The notes under the pieces: model-generated
Databases searched by the model: none
The model's input: only the letters and a program-made list of their open reading frames with translations
What the model was told of the DNA's origin: nothing
Program-made: the position numbers and the translations under genes
Shown here: piece by piece, positions 52,700 through 63,430 of the stretch
Layout: each line of letters starts with the position of its first letter
Position numbering within the stretch: position 1 is the first letter of the stretch
Origin: Ypsolopha sequella
Lineage: Eukaryota; Arthropoda; Insecta; Lepidoptera; Ypsolophidae
Direction of reading: 5' to 3'
DNA length: 64,000 nt
Assembly: GCA_934047225.1 (NCBI GenBank)
Contig: OW203990.1
Span: forward strand, 21,927,045-21,991,044

Positions 52700-52975
52700 A
52701 TTGGGTTCTATTTTGAAAAGTAAGCCTTATCAAAAAGCAACTTGTTTGCTGTCGAGCGGTCGGGCGGACTACACTTCCCGAGGATGCCTCTTTTAGAGGC
52801 GAAACACGTGTCGATAAGTTTTCTTGCTTGTTATTTAAGATTGCTTTATTTTGTGCTCGTACTGCTTGCTTTGCTTGTGCATGTTTTATGCGGGAGGGCG
52901 GGCGGTGCTTCAGTCTGCATTTTGAATAGCATGGTAAAGAGTGTTTAGCGGAATATTGCAAATTATTAATATATC
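52700..52975 (+). mobile_element. Terminal segment of a retroelement with a hammerhead-like motif
   Basis: A GC-richer segment ending at an AT dinucleotide run. It contains a hammerhead-like fold at 52773-52819. Penelope-like elements are known to carry hammerhead motifs, so this may be the end of such an element. No GIY-YIG or reverse transcriptase sequence remains. Frames of 90 and 68 codons over it are probably by-products. Confidence 0.5.
52773..52819 (+). ncRNA. Hammerhead-ribozyme-like motif 1
   Basis: The core CCGAGGA (52778-52784) stands where hammerheads have CUGANGA; one core change (U4 to C). Then one extra T, stem II GCCTC/GAGGC (52786-52790 with 52796-52800, loop TTTTA), GAAA (52801-52804), stem III ACA/TGT with loop CG (52804-52811), and cleavage triplet GTC (52810-52812). 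Stem I pairs C52777 with G52813 and ACTT (52773-52776) with AAGT (52816-52819) across a 2-nt bulge. The extra base and U4 change would probably weaken cleavage. Confidence 0.5.
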
Positions 52976-52976
52976 C

Positions 52977-53062
<86 letters not shown>
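52976..53062. repeat. AT dinucleotide microsatellite
   Basis: Long (AT)n with a phase switch near 53008. Prone to length error in assembly. Confidence 0.97.
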
Positions 53063-53065
<3 letters not shown>

Positions 53066-54247
53066 CTAAACCTAATGTTTATGAGAAATAACTTTATCAA
53101 TAGAAAAAATTTCGGATGGCGCTGGGAAGAGGCGCCCTAAGTGGCTGACCCGCGATACAGACGAGGTTCTCGAGGTAACTTAAAAATGAGAAATTCAAAT
53201 GTATCATTTTTATAATGCCCTTCCATACAAAAAAGTATTGATTTTTGCGAAGAACTGAAAATGAAGGTAAAGTATTTTCTCTTCAAGCAGCTTACGTAAA
53301 GTATAGTTACCTTTTTAAGATTAAAAAAAAATACTAATAGATAGCCTAGTTTAGTAATTGTAGTTTATGAAATTATAAATATTATAATAATTATAAAAAA
53401 AACACCTCGCGTTTCTCGCTTTGCTACGAACGACAGCGAGCGAGCAATCCGGTCAACAAAAAATATAAATACTAATAAAAATATTTTATGACAACTTACC
53501 AATTTTTAAATTTTGAATTTCTTATCCTTAATTTTTACGAAAATTATACTAAATGTGCCCTCGTGTGAAATCACGACGCGTTAGTATTTTTTGTTCAAGG
53601 AGCGTACTCCGACACCCATGCCCCACCCCACCCGAACAGTGTAACTGCGAGGCAGGCCTTTTGACCTAGACTACACCTATATCAAGTTTCATACTTGGGT
53701 CACAATCTGAAGGACCTCTATACAAGAGCTGGCAAGACAAAGAACCTCGTGTAATAAGAGAGAGATGCGAGTCCGAAGTCCGTCTGAGATTTATTTTTCT
53801 CAGAGAATTTGTTTCTATCTTATAATGCTCTCTAATATATATTGCTCTCTATATGTTACGGTAAGAGCAATTAATTGAAAATTATTAATAGTTCTAGGTG
53901 GTTATTAATACATGAAACGGTGAAAGTAACAAATTTATCATATTCACCGGTGGCTATTAATAATTTTCATGTAGCTGTGGCTAATTTTGAATCAAAGTAC
54001 CGTTACGAGCCGATGAGGGATGTGGGGTAAGGCATTCATATTTTTTTAAATAATTATCTCGTTGATTGGACGAATTGATCATGTGTTTTACATCGGTGAT
54101 GTGAGGTGTTGTAGGTTTAAGTTGTTAATGTCAAAGCTATTATGTTGTTGATTGATGATTTTACTTTGTTGTTTTGTTTATTTCTTTACGTCTGTGAAAG
54201 TTTATTCTTATGTATGTGATTTCAATTATTTTTTTGCATTTGATATA
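53063..54247. other. Unassigned, with a short coding-like relic
   Basis: At about 53113-53172 one plus frame reads DGAGKRRPKWLTRDTDEVLE and meets GTAACT, a possible splice donor. It could be a LINE relic or an exon; too short to decide. A pair of inverted blocks near 53870-53980 (AATTATTAATAG and complement) marks another weak fold-back. Confidence 0.35.
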
Positions 54248-54413
54248 CTAAAGCAGATTCTGAAGGCTTTAATTTTAGTTTTAGTACTGTCAAAACAAAA
54301 TTTTCTTCATTGCAAAATAGTCCATAAGTGTTAGGAGCAGAAGCTAAATAACTTCGGAAAATTTCAAGTTTTGACAGAACTAAAACTAAAATTAAAGCCT
54401 TCAGAATCGGCTA
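54248..54413. mobile_element. 166-bp hairpin MITE, family F copy 2
   Basis: CTAAAGCAGATTCTGAAGGC with its near-complement at the other end; same length as the copy at 40499. Central block TTTTCTTCATTGCAAAATAG shared. Confidence 0.88.
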
Positions 54414-54534
54414 TAATATCTACTGTGATTGGGTGAAGACATACTGGCTAAGTTTTAAAAATCTTCGTTGCACTCAGCGTTATTCGAAAGTCGCATTTCC
54501 ACTCTAAAATATTTGACGCAGATTACGTAAAGTA
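54414..54534. other. Unassigned spacer
   Basis: TGATTGGGTGAAGA at about 54423 also follows family F copy 1 (TGATTGAGTGAAGA at about 40681), so family F may extend a little further right than the hairpin. Confidence 0.4.
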
Positions 54535-55037
54535 TTACAACGAGAATTTTAAGTCATTTTGCTAACGAAAACTGGTGATAGTACTTGTCCATTTAAACAA
54601 CTTTTACTATGGAGCCTACCCTGAAATCGTAAAAAAAATATCAGCTGTTCCATAGAAAAGTTACTACCTACTCGACCTAAATGTATGAAACAGCAGATTT
54701 TTTTTTCACGATTTCAGGGTTGGCTTCATAGTTAAAGTTGTTCATATGGACAAATTCAAATTCAAATAGTTTATTTTGCAAATCAGGTATACATATATAC
54801 ACTTTTTACACGTCAAATTTAATCTAATAAAAAAAATTATGTAATAAAATAATAATTGTACATGAACTAAATTAAAGGTTTATTTAATTTTTGTAGCAAT
54901 ATATATACGATTAAAATGAAAGGTAAAATATATATTATACAAGGTAAAATCCAATCAACCGCCCGAACCCATACCCATACCGGACGAGTACTATCACCAG
55001 TTTTCGTTAACAAAATGACTTAAATTTCACGTTGTTT
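54535..55037. mobile_element. Hairpin MITE interrupted by a truncated non-LTR copy
   Basis: The outer arms CAACGAGAATTTTAAGTCAT and ATGACTTAAATTTCACGTTG and the inner arms AAAACTGGTGATAGTACTTG and GAGTACTATCACCAGTTTTC pair across the insert. The core (CAACTTTTACTATGGAGCCT ... GATTTCAGGGTTGGCTTCAT) is related to family A. Without the insert it would be about 270 bp. Confidence 0.88.
54758..54988 (-). mobile_element. 5'-truncated copy of the non-LTR family, nested in a MITE
   Basis: Starts with AAATTCAAATTCAAAT (tail), then AGTTTATTTTGCAAAT, and runs to CCGCCCGAACCCATACCC, matching 42423-42665. GGAC at both edges (54754-54757 and about 54985-54988) is a likely 4-bp target duplication. Confidence 0.88.
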
Positions 55038-57698
55038 ATGTACCTACTGTTAAGATTATTTTATAAAACGACATCTGTGTACGTCATCAGACTCTCAGAT
55101 CAAATAAAAAGTCAAGACTGCGCTATGCTTTCAAAAATTTTCTAAAGTGTTGCCGCGCAGTAAAAACTGAGACAGATTGCGCTGTGCGAGTTTCAGGACG
55201 TGTACGACCACAAAACTGTCTCACTTTTAGCCTGCTTCAACCGTTAGATGAAGTAAAACTGCGTCCTGACTTTTAATTATTTGGTCTGAGATCAGACTGA
55301 TTGAGTTCAGAATTCATAAATTATTTATTTAATATTTTTTTTGGCTATTTTGATGTTTTTAATTTGTTCTGGTGCCTCGCCATTAGTTCATAATTTGCCC
55401 AAGTAGCCCATGGTCTCAATAAGTATCTGCATCCCTGACCTAAAGTGATCAAACGACTCCGTACCATTTGCAGCAACCTGTCCCGTAGTCCCCAAAGAAT
55501 TCATTAAAGGCTTCGGGACGCGCAAATGTCCCGTTTTCTCCGAGCACATTATGAACGACGACATGAGTTTGATGAAATTTCGTTTTTTCTTATATCATTG
55601 GTTTAAATAACTTGAAATATTTATCTACTGAACCAATTTCCCTAAAAACATAGGGAACGCGTGTTATTCTTTTTTCGTATAAAGTCTTCTGTGAATTTTG
55701 TTTGAACTTCCAAATTTTTAAGGTTCCGCAGTTTAAAATAAAATACTGATTTAGAGAAGGCCTTCTTTCGGCGCACAGCGGCTTTGCTATTATAACCTGG
55801 AGGATGACTTCAATTAAGTTGAAAATCGCGTGCGCCGAAATGCGCGCGAAATAGATTCCGAAAATGACAATAAATTATTTAGGTTTATTTTTTTTCGATG
55901 CCGATTTTAATAATCTAAGTTTTCTTACTGTGGGTAGTATAACTAAAGCTGCTTTGGAAAAAAAAAACAGTCCAGAAAGCATCGTTTTAAAAAATCTTAT
56001 CTATCGAGTGAGAATTATCTAATTTGTTAACTGTATTTGCAACGCAAAGATAAAGGTCTGAATAAAACATATATAAAATTTTTACATTGATCAGGTCGAC
56101 TCAGCATATTTATGCAAAAACCTTTTTATTTAGGGAGCCTCCTCATCTTAATCATACGATCACTTTGTTGACTGTCTCTGCCTGTTACCTTTTTTGGAAA
56201 ACAGCTTGAAAAGTCTATTTGAAATCATCATCAATATCATACATTTAACAACACAGTAGAACCCGGTGTGTCTGTACATTGAAAAAGTAATAAAAATAGA
56301 AAGTGGGTGACTAAAAAAGAGTAATAGAACACAAACCAGCGATTATTTTGGAATTCTTTTCTGTCTGTCTGTCTGTCTGTTCGCACACATCTTCGAAACT
56401 ACTAAACAGATTTTCATGTAATTTTTACTGGTGGACAGAACTTGACTTAGATACATAATGGTGTCGATTCGGCGTAACACGACTTAACTTATTTGACAGG
56501 ACTAACCTTATTTTAAGCATCCTGTCTTTTTCTTTCTTTATCCAAAAGAAAAGGACAGAACGCTTAAATTAAGTTTAATCCTGTCAAATTAGTTAAGATG
56601 TGCTACACCGAATCGACACAGTTATAAGCTTTGTTTCATTAAAATCAGCTGTCGGAAAAAAAGGATTCGTGATTTAAAAATTTTTAGATATGACTTTTCT
56701 ACTGTTAGAACTTAGAAGTTACAAAAAAAGAAGAAAATTTTAGTACATGAAAAAATCAACAGGTGGCGCTGTTCATTATTGGAACTAAAATATTTTGTTT
56801 ATAAAAAAACTGATTATTCGCGGGTGTAAAATTAATGGAACTAACAAAACGAAATTACAGTACTTCTGTCGTCGTTATTGGTTCCCACAAGTTTGTATGA
56901 AAACTGCCTTGGACCATCTACCTTAATAGCGCAGCAGGAAATTATTTCCCACACAAATGTATCAATTTTTAAGGGACAACAAGAACAGTGTTCCCAATAT
57001 ATGTCAAAATCCAAGACTTATATTAGTCTATGACATAACAAAAAATTGCGTAAAACAGAACGCATCTCTAGGAGCTACCAGATCAAAAAAGTAACACCAT
57101 TTTTTTGTTAAAACACTAGAGGTTTATATATTTTTATTGCGAAATCCATCGCTTTGAATACTCTAATTATTATTAGAGTGCAATAAATTTGTTACTGATT
57201 GATTTCTAGCTGGTAATGCACTCTAATAATAGAGTACTAGTGGTTGTTGTTGTTTTACAATTTATTTTTACAATTAAACGTCTAAAATAGATCAGATTGG
57301 TACTATAAAATTATTACATAAATCCTATAACTTTCTGAGGTTTATTCGATGATTATTTTAGTGGTTAGACCTATAGATTGAAATTATGTAAATGTATGAA
57401 CTTATTTTTATTTTATAAGTGACCACTATGAAAAACCACTATTTTACACATGGTTGTACAGCGGAGATCACGTTAACCTTTACACATTGGACTTTGTATC
57501 TATCTTATACACTTCGCTATTTTGGGTAATTTAGTATTGCAAGTGATCATATTGCAAGCTTGATGTGATCTCCACTGTACCATTGAATAAAAAATAAAAC
57601 AAAAAATTAAGAACTTTTCTCGTTCTAAGAAAGAGTAGATTGATACATAGTTTATAACAATAACCCGCCCAGCGTGTGAGTATGGGCAATTCTTCCAG
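55038..57698. other. Unassigned 2.7-kb stretch
   Basis: No gene. The blocks TAACACGACTTAACTTATTT (about 56474) and AAATTAGTTAAGATGTGCTA (about 56586) are near-inverted, so a fold-back element probably spans about 56455-56625. CTGTCTGTCTGTCTGTCTG at about 56362 is a short microsatellite. Confidence 0.4.
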
Positions 57699-57783
57699 GA
57701 TGACCGCGGGGAGTGGCAAAGTCCTGGAAAGGCTTATGTCCAGCAGTGGACGAACTAGGCTGATGGATGGATGGATTATAACT
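57699..57783 (+). pseudogene. RTE-type LINE, last codons and repeat tail
   Basis: The plus frame reads DDRGEWQSPGKAYVQQWTN and a stop at 57756-57758. The G-x-A-(F/Y)-V-Q-Q-W-T ending is typical of RTE polymerases in Lepidoptera, and the tail of GATG repeats fits. A 5'-truncated fragment. Confidence 0.7.
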
Positions 57784-58404
57784 GTCACACATCCAGATTA
57801 ATCAGAACCCTCTAAGGGTTATTAAGCAACTAAAACGCATGATGCCACATGCGGACAGAACCTGTATAATATTTAAACCGACGTACTTTGCCAAAGTTAA
57901 TCCTCTCAGAGAAATGAAATACTTTATCCTTGAAATATTATTCTCATTACAGTACCAAATTCTGTTTTTGCACACGTTTCGTTGCCGACGACATGACACA
58001 AAGGAATGATAACAAAAACTACGAGCATGATCTCTCTTTTGATAAACGAACCGTACAAAGGAACGTTTTTCATGAAAACACGCTTTTATATTTTATCATA
58101 AATTTAATTTGTGCAATGTATCGTCTGAAAAGTTTTGTATTTTCTTCGATCAATATTAGAAAACTTTAAACTTCAATGACGCTAACTTTGTAAATAAATT
58201 ATAAATTTCTACGCACCTGTAAATAAATTTCAATATTCGAATAAGATTCGAATATTTCAATCGAAAAGATGTTCCGAATCGTACGAATATAGCTGAAGTG
58301 AAAGAGGCTAGGCAAAAATGTAATATCAAAATAACTGGTGCAGCATACTGGAGCCAAACACGATGTAATATTGTAACAGAAATGCATTTCTATATGGTAC
58401 TAAA
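57784..58404. other. Unassigned sequence
   Basis: No gene recognised; frames of 60-80 codons without domains. Confidence 0.4.
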
Positions 58405-58616
58405 GCACAAAATATCCACTTACAGAAGGTTCACTCCGCATAACTAGCGAAAACAGGCGCACGCACACATAGACGCGTACGTACGACGATGTCGGAGATA
58501 CTCGGGCGAATGCCAATACGAAATTCTGCCGAGATCATCATACGTACGCGTCTATGCATGTGTGCGTCTGTTTTCACTCCGTCATCGAGTCGGCCTTCTG
58601 GTAGTATCTATTTTGC
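58405..58616. mobile_element. TIR element family G copy 2
   Basis: Shares with 41297-41487 the ends GCACAAAAT and ATTTTGC and the inner ACAGAAGGTTCACTCCGCAT and CGCACGCACACATAGACGCG. It has about 20 bp extra before the right end. Confidence 0.88.
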
Positions 58617-59313
58617 TCTTGCATTGAATTAATCCAAGCCTCAAGGCTTTGGGGTAACAAAGGTTTGACAGCCGACTCGAGTAACCTGATCATAATAGGT
58701 CTTTACCTATGAAATTGCCGAAATTTTCTTACAGATTCATGATTTCATAATTCCTGTAATTCAATAGCTATTTCAATCATTTGTTTTTTGTTTAAAAGTT
58801 GATTTCAAGATTTTACATCTACGTATTAAATCTTGTTTTTATTTTCAGTTTGATTATAAAAGTTGTGACACACGCGTGTGAGGCGTAACGTAGTCGCGTA
58901 TGGAGGCAGTCTAAATCTGCTGAAACTAGTCGGCTATCCCGATCATAACTCGTATTGAATTGAGCCGTTTATATAAATCATGAATTATCCTCAAGTCTCA
59001 ATTAATTCTATAATTGATTATAAAAATTAAATCTTCAAAAACAGTTCCATGATAAGATTCGTAATAATTTTTACAGCTAACACTTTTCAAAAATTAGATT
59101 AATGTTGCTGTTAGCTTAATGTTATCTCATTCATACACATAAGAAATTAAATTACATAATTTGGATTTGTCATTACTAAAAAAAAATGTGAGTACCGAAA
59201 ATTGAATTTCCTTCAAATTCTCTTTAAAAAACAGAAAATTATGAACAAAAAATATTGTCTTTTTTATTTTTTATTTTTTTATTACTATTGTATATTTGTC
59301 ATTTTTTTTAATA
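58617..59313. other. Unassigned sequence
   Basis: AT-rich, nothing recognised. Confidence 0.4.
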
Positions 59314-59356
59314 CTTGACTGATGACGGCCCACTAAGGGCCGAAATATATTTCAAG
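59314..59356 (+). ncRNA. Hammerhead-ribozyme-like motif 2
   Basis: Stem I CTTGA/TCAAG (59314-59318 with 59352-59356) is perfect. The core CTGATGA (59319-59325) is fully canonical. One extra C, stem II GGCCC/GGGCC (59327-59331 with 59337-59341, loop ACTAA), GAAA (59342-59345), a two-pair stem III AT/AT with loop AT (59345-59350) and cleavage position T59351 (triplet ATT) follow. Same layout as motif 1, including the single extra base before stem II, with different stem sequence. Probably the end of a retroelement. Confidence 0.5.
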
Positions 59357-59684
59357 CTTTAAATTTTCTTTTAGTTATTATATAATTTAAAGTTATACAT
59401 GTGTACTTCTAAAAAAACAGCAATTTCATATGTAAAGACATAATATTTCGTCAAACAATGTTGCACAGCGGTGGTATTCTTGGAAATTGATGTTAACATT
59501 ATATACCACAACATAACGTCACGACTTATATCCACGAATGGAGGTCAGAGATGTTTCCGAAAATAGACTGTCACTAGAACAGTCAACACTCGTAACACCC
59601 TCTTTTCACCGATGATTTTAACGTCCCAACGTGATAGGAGGTGAGCACAATCATACACTTTTTAGGGTACGTACCGTCAGCTAC
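59357..59684. other. Unassigned, with a SINE-like piece at about 59545-59660
   Basis: TTTCACCGATGATTTTAACG and TCCCAACGTGATAGGAGGTG match the repeat pieces at 32851 and 51118. Confidence 0.5.
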
Positions 59685-59898
59685 TATGTTACCAACCAAT
59701 CTCAATTTAGGATAAACTAGTTTGACCTAGACCAAAGTGGTTCTGGGTTGGCATACAAAAATAGCAGTGGCGCAACTTACCATGACTATCCTTCAGACCT
59801 AACCTATCGGCTCTCCTCTGTGCTGAAGAATTTCCGAAAAACTAGTTTGGAATAGGCCAAACTAGTTTGTCCTAAAATCGGGTTTTGCTGGTAACATA
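59685..59898. mobile_element. TIR element family M copy 4
   Basis: The ends TATGTTACCAACCAATCTCA and the near-complement ending TGGTAACATA form terminal inverted repeats of about 38 bp. The core ACCTAACCTATCGGCTCTCC is family M. 214 bp. Confidence 0.85.
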
Positions 59899-60218
59899 CA
59901 TATTCTTGTTAAATAACTTATCAGTTTTATTGTGAATATAGATATAGAAGGTAAAACATCAACAGTCCTATTAATAACAGTAAACGTATAATGACTATGT
60001 TCCTTGCAATAAATATAAGACATACCTCAAGCATACATTCCTTTTTAATGCGAAATATGAAGTCGGTGGATCGTATCGCTGCAAATTTCCCTTGAGATCG
60101 AGCCCAACGAATACTGTCTGCACTTTTAAATTGTTTGGCTTCTTAACGGTTAGTACACATTTCCTTCATTATTGAACGAGCGAGTGAAGTTCTCCGAGTC
60201 TACTTAAACAATCCAGCG
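59899..60218. other. Unassigned sequence
   Basis: No gene or element end recognised. Confidence 0.4.
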
Positions 60219-60430
60219 TTTGTACGTATGTATGTATGTGTGTTTGTATGTATGTATGTATGTAGATAGATAGATAGATAGTTAAAAAACTTTATTCAAA
60301 GCCTCTTACAAAAAAAACACAAAAAGTACACTTTTAGAGCTTAACAAATAACAAATACATTATAATCCTAAAATAAATGACAATCTTTGACATAGAGGCT
60401 TAAAGGGCGCTGGCTCAGCATACGCCACAG
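60219..60430 (-). mobile_element. LINE 3' end with tetranucleotide tail
   Basis: GTAT and GATA repeats at 60221-60280 adjoin AAAAAACTTTATTCAAAGCC, which on the minus strand is a LINE-type end (AATAAAG then repeats). No coding remains. Confidence 0.6.
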
Positions 60431-61126
60431 AATAATCTGTGACACTGATATTCTGCCAGTACATGAATGTTTGTCTGAGAGTATCGTTGATCGGAACGTC
60501 ATGAAATTTTGTAGGTGAGTAAATGAGACAAAAAGGATTATTAAATTTGAAAATGAGCCAAATCAGTCAAGGGGTTGCCGAGATATGGCGTTGAATGAAA
60601 GGGTCGTGAGTTCATAGTTCGGGCCGAACTACTTGTTAAAAAAAAAAAAAATTTCAGAACTGGGTTCCATAAAAAACACAACATCCTATTACACAGGAAA
60701 ATGAGAAAAAGAAAAATACAAAAATGTCACAAACAGTATGTCAATAAAATTAAAATTGAAACTCATAGAAAACGAGGATAAAACAATTTCGATGATTAAA
60801 TATTATTTAACGTGTAGTGTCGTCCAATGAGGGCTGAGAGGACACCCGCACCTACCTCCCACCCACTACTTTCAGAATAGTATTGCGGCTGCCGCACACT
60901 CTGTGCATAAGAGAGGCAACTTTTTTGCGCATAATTGCGTAAAAATCTATTAAAAAAGTTAAACCCATTTTACTATTTGTAACTGCTTCTGTAGAGTAGT
61001 GATCTATCTAAGATGTGCCCTAGGTTATTTCAGTTTACAGAGATGTTCTAGTATTTTAAAACTATGACATTAATAAATTTCAATGTTTGAACACTTGGCG
61101 ATTTATCCATCGCAAGGAGATATAAA
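60431..61126. other. Unassigned sequence
   Basis: No gene recognised. GTCATGAAATTTTGTAGGTG at about 60498 is of a type common in insect repeats. Confidence 0.35.
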
Positions 61127-61338
61127 TTAACATTATATCATTGCAGTATAGAAACGCGGAAAGAAAAGTAAATCTGGATGTGAGGAGCTCTCAACCGGGA
61201 TTCAAAACCAGGACCTCTCGCTTACCGGGCGATTTCTCTACCAAGCGAGAGGTCCCGGGTTCGAATCCCAGTTCAGAGCTCCTCACATCCAGATTTACTT
61301 TTCTTTCTGCGTTTCTATACTGCAATGATATTATGTTA
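61127..61338. repeat. 212-bp near-perfect palindrome with tRNA-like B boxes
   Basis: The arms (about 61127-61223 and 61243-61338) pair through CATTGCAGTATAGAAACGC, AAGTAAATCTGGATGTGAGG and ACCTCTCGCTT; the loop is 61224-61242. GGTTCGAATCC (right arm, plus strand) and GGTTTTGAATCC (left arm, minus strand) match or resemble polymerase III B boxes, and TTGGTAGAG on the minus strand resembles an A box. It cannot fold as a standard tRNA across the centre. Possibly two tRNA-related SINE ends in head-to-head array. Confidence 0.7.
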
Positions 61339-61859
61339 GTTTCTAGTATTTTCGTACGGTTGTCGTGGAACATGATAATTATGAATAAAATATACTTGTA
61401 CTAGTCCACTGTTACAAAACATTTTATTTAACCTGCTTTTAAGCAGGGTTTACATTTTAGCTACTTAAAAGAGTACTCTACTATACCACATGCGTTATAA
61501 TTATCCACTCTAGTCCCAACTATCGTAAGTACTATGTTATTAGTACTTTTTATCTCCATATACTTTACCATTTCCTATACCCGTGTAGACTAGGCTTTGC
61601 AGTGCATAATCAAAGGTGTTGTTATCGTTTGAAAGAAAGCGTGCCAAACGTGTTTATAAATTATTATTACATAATAATAATTTGACAACGACGGTGAACG
61701 CCGCGTGTCATCATCCTAAGAACGACACTCGCCTTTATAATGCCGGAATTGTATCGGTGAAACGGTTGGCATATAGTCAACAACAATCACACGTGAGTGT
61801 TCTAGCCGTATATAATAATAATTTTGTATGTCAGCTCACGCGAGTATTAATAATATTAA
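61339..61859. other. Unassigned sequence
   Basis: A 129-codon plus frame (61616-62005) runs from here into family H copy 5 and is not a gene. Confidence 0.4.
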
Positions 61860-62229
61860 GGTACGAGTATCATATATTATCCGAGCAAAGGTCCCCGTTA
61901 GTCCAGGCGGAAAGACCTGCAGTGCGAGAGGGACGGAATCAGGGAAAAATTTGCATTTCCAATAATTTAGGTAGTGTTAGAACCCATCTAAATAAATATT
62001 TTTGAAGTCTGTACGCTATCCCAATTTGTCAGAATATCAAAAAAAGTGTAAATTTAGACCTCATTTCAATAATTATTTCTATCAAGTTAAATTCTTCCAA
62101 TCGCGTTTCTTATAGTTGAAAATCTAGGAAAAGGTTCCAAAATTGTTTTACTAATTTATTTAACTTTGCACTTCTTTTGAACAGCAGATAAATAACTTCA
62201 AAAAGTATCAATTTTGACGATATACCCCC
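61860..62229. mobile_element. TTAA-flanked element, family H copy 5
   Basis: 370 bp between TTAA at 61856-61859 and 62230-62233. Close to the copy at 20060 (shares CAAAGGTCCCCGTTA, GTGCGAGAGGGACGGAAT, CAGAATATCAAAAAAAG) but shorter after GGGAAAAATTTGC. Confidence 0.88.
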
Positions 62230-62233
62230 TTAA

Positions 62234-63136
62234 TCTTTGCAAAAGCTCTAAACATTGAATTTAAAAAAATATATTGGTATGGAAAAGTGCTGTTTTGACA
62301 TTTCACAGGTGTGTTGAAGTTGTTGTAGTCATAAAAAACTAACACACATATTAGACCTCAACACACGTAGGCCCATGGAGTTCTCATAAGTCAGAAGAAA
62401 AAAATATGGCGTGCGTGGTTTACTTATGTATTTTATCTATTTTTATATTTTCATATCCAGGGATCCCGGGGCGATACCTTAATAATTTTCCTTCGCCTGA
62501 TTCGCTCACGATCCGATTAAATTCAAAACGCAGAACGCGTAAACCTCCAATAACCTTATCTTCAATCTTGTTTACCTGTTACAAAATAAAGAAAAAAGAT
62601 TGTGTCAGAAATAAATGAAAAATTCTGTGTGCCATCGGCGAGAGTTGCTTGACTCAATGTTTAGAGTTACGTACCCAAAGGGCAAAACGTATACATATTA
62701 ATGTCACTCTGCTGTCTATTTGGGTTTTTGTTTATATGTCTGTACGTTGTCTATCTGTCCGTCCGTCAAAAGTGAATATTGAATTAAAATCCAATTCAAT
62801 TATATTTCGGCGGAGAAAAAGGAGCTCAAAAATATATATTATTTCTAACCCTGGCATTTGGGATTGCATTGTTTAGAGCTCATTGGGTAGATTTTTTTTT
62901 CTTTTAGAATAAAGATATTTTGGGCCGTCAAAGTTGTCAGTATTGGTACGGGGTCTATCTCTTAAACTAAACCAGTTAAGAATTTGGAATTGCTGTACAG
63001 TACCCGGCAGTAGTGTTTCGTGCAACAGAGTGTCACTACAATACGATGTGCATTATCGTACTGCCGGAACCTGTAGATATATATATATATATATATATAA
63101 TATAATCAATATAACCAATAAAAAAAAAACTATATA
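62234..63136. other. Unassigned, with an AT microsatellite at 63078-63104
   Basis: Frames of 70-75 codons at 62406, 62649 and 62934 lack domains. GTTACGTACCCAAAGGG at about 62667 and TGTCTATCTGTCCGTCCGTC at about 62748 are family J-like, so an old J copy probably spans about 62660-62800. Confidence 0.4.
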
Positions 63137-63430
63137 CAAGGTGACTTTTTGATCATCGTCCAAATTCATACTCGAGGTTTGGTAAGTGATCGTTATCATC
63201 AATCGATAACAATTTTTGTGAAATTCGTATAGTGAAATTTCGACTTCCCATAGTAATTCACTCCCAGTCCTGAGTGAATCACTATCATTTTATTAAAAGC
63301 TAATATAGCTAAAATTATATTTATTCATATATCATTTTATGAAATTTACAAAAATCGTTATTGGTTTATGATGCTGATTATTTACCAAGGCTCAAATATG
63401 AATTTGGACGATGTTCACAAAATCAACTTG
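63137..63430. mobile_element. TA-flanked hairpin MITE, family B copy 3
   Basis: Ends CAAGGTGACTTTTTGATCAT and the near-complement ending CAAAATCAACTTG, flanked by TA. About 30 bp longer and more diverged than the pair at 35979 and 36510. Confidence 0.88.

Noticed and set aside
61197..61280. Possible tRNA gene
   Set aside because: B-box-like and A-box-like pieces are there, but the acceptor and anticodon stems do not pair in tRNA fashion; the region is a palindrome.
61616..62005. 129-codon plus frame
   Set aside because: It spans the border of family H copy 5 and is absent from the other H copies.
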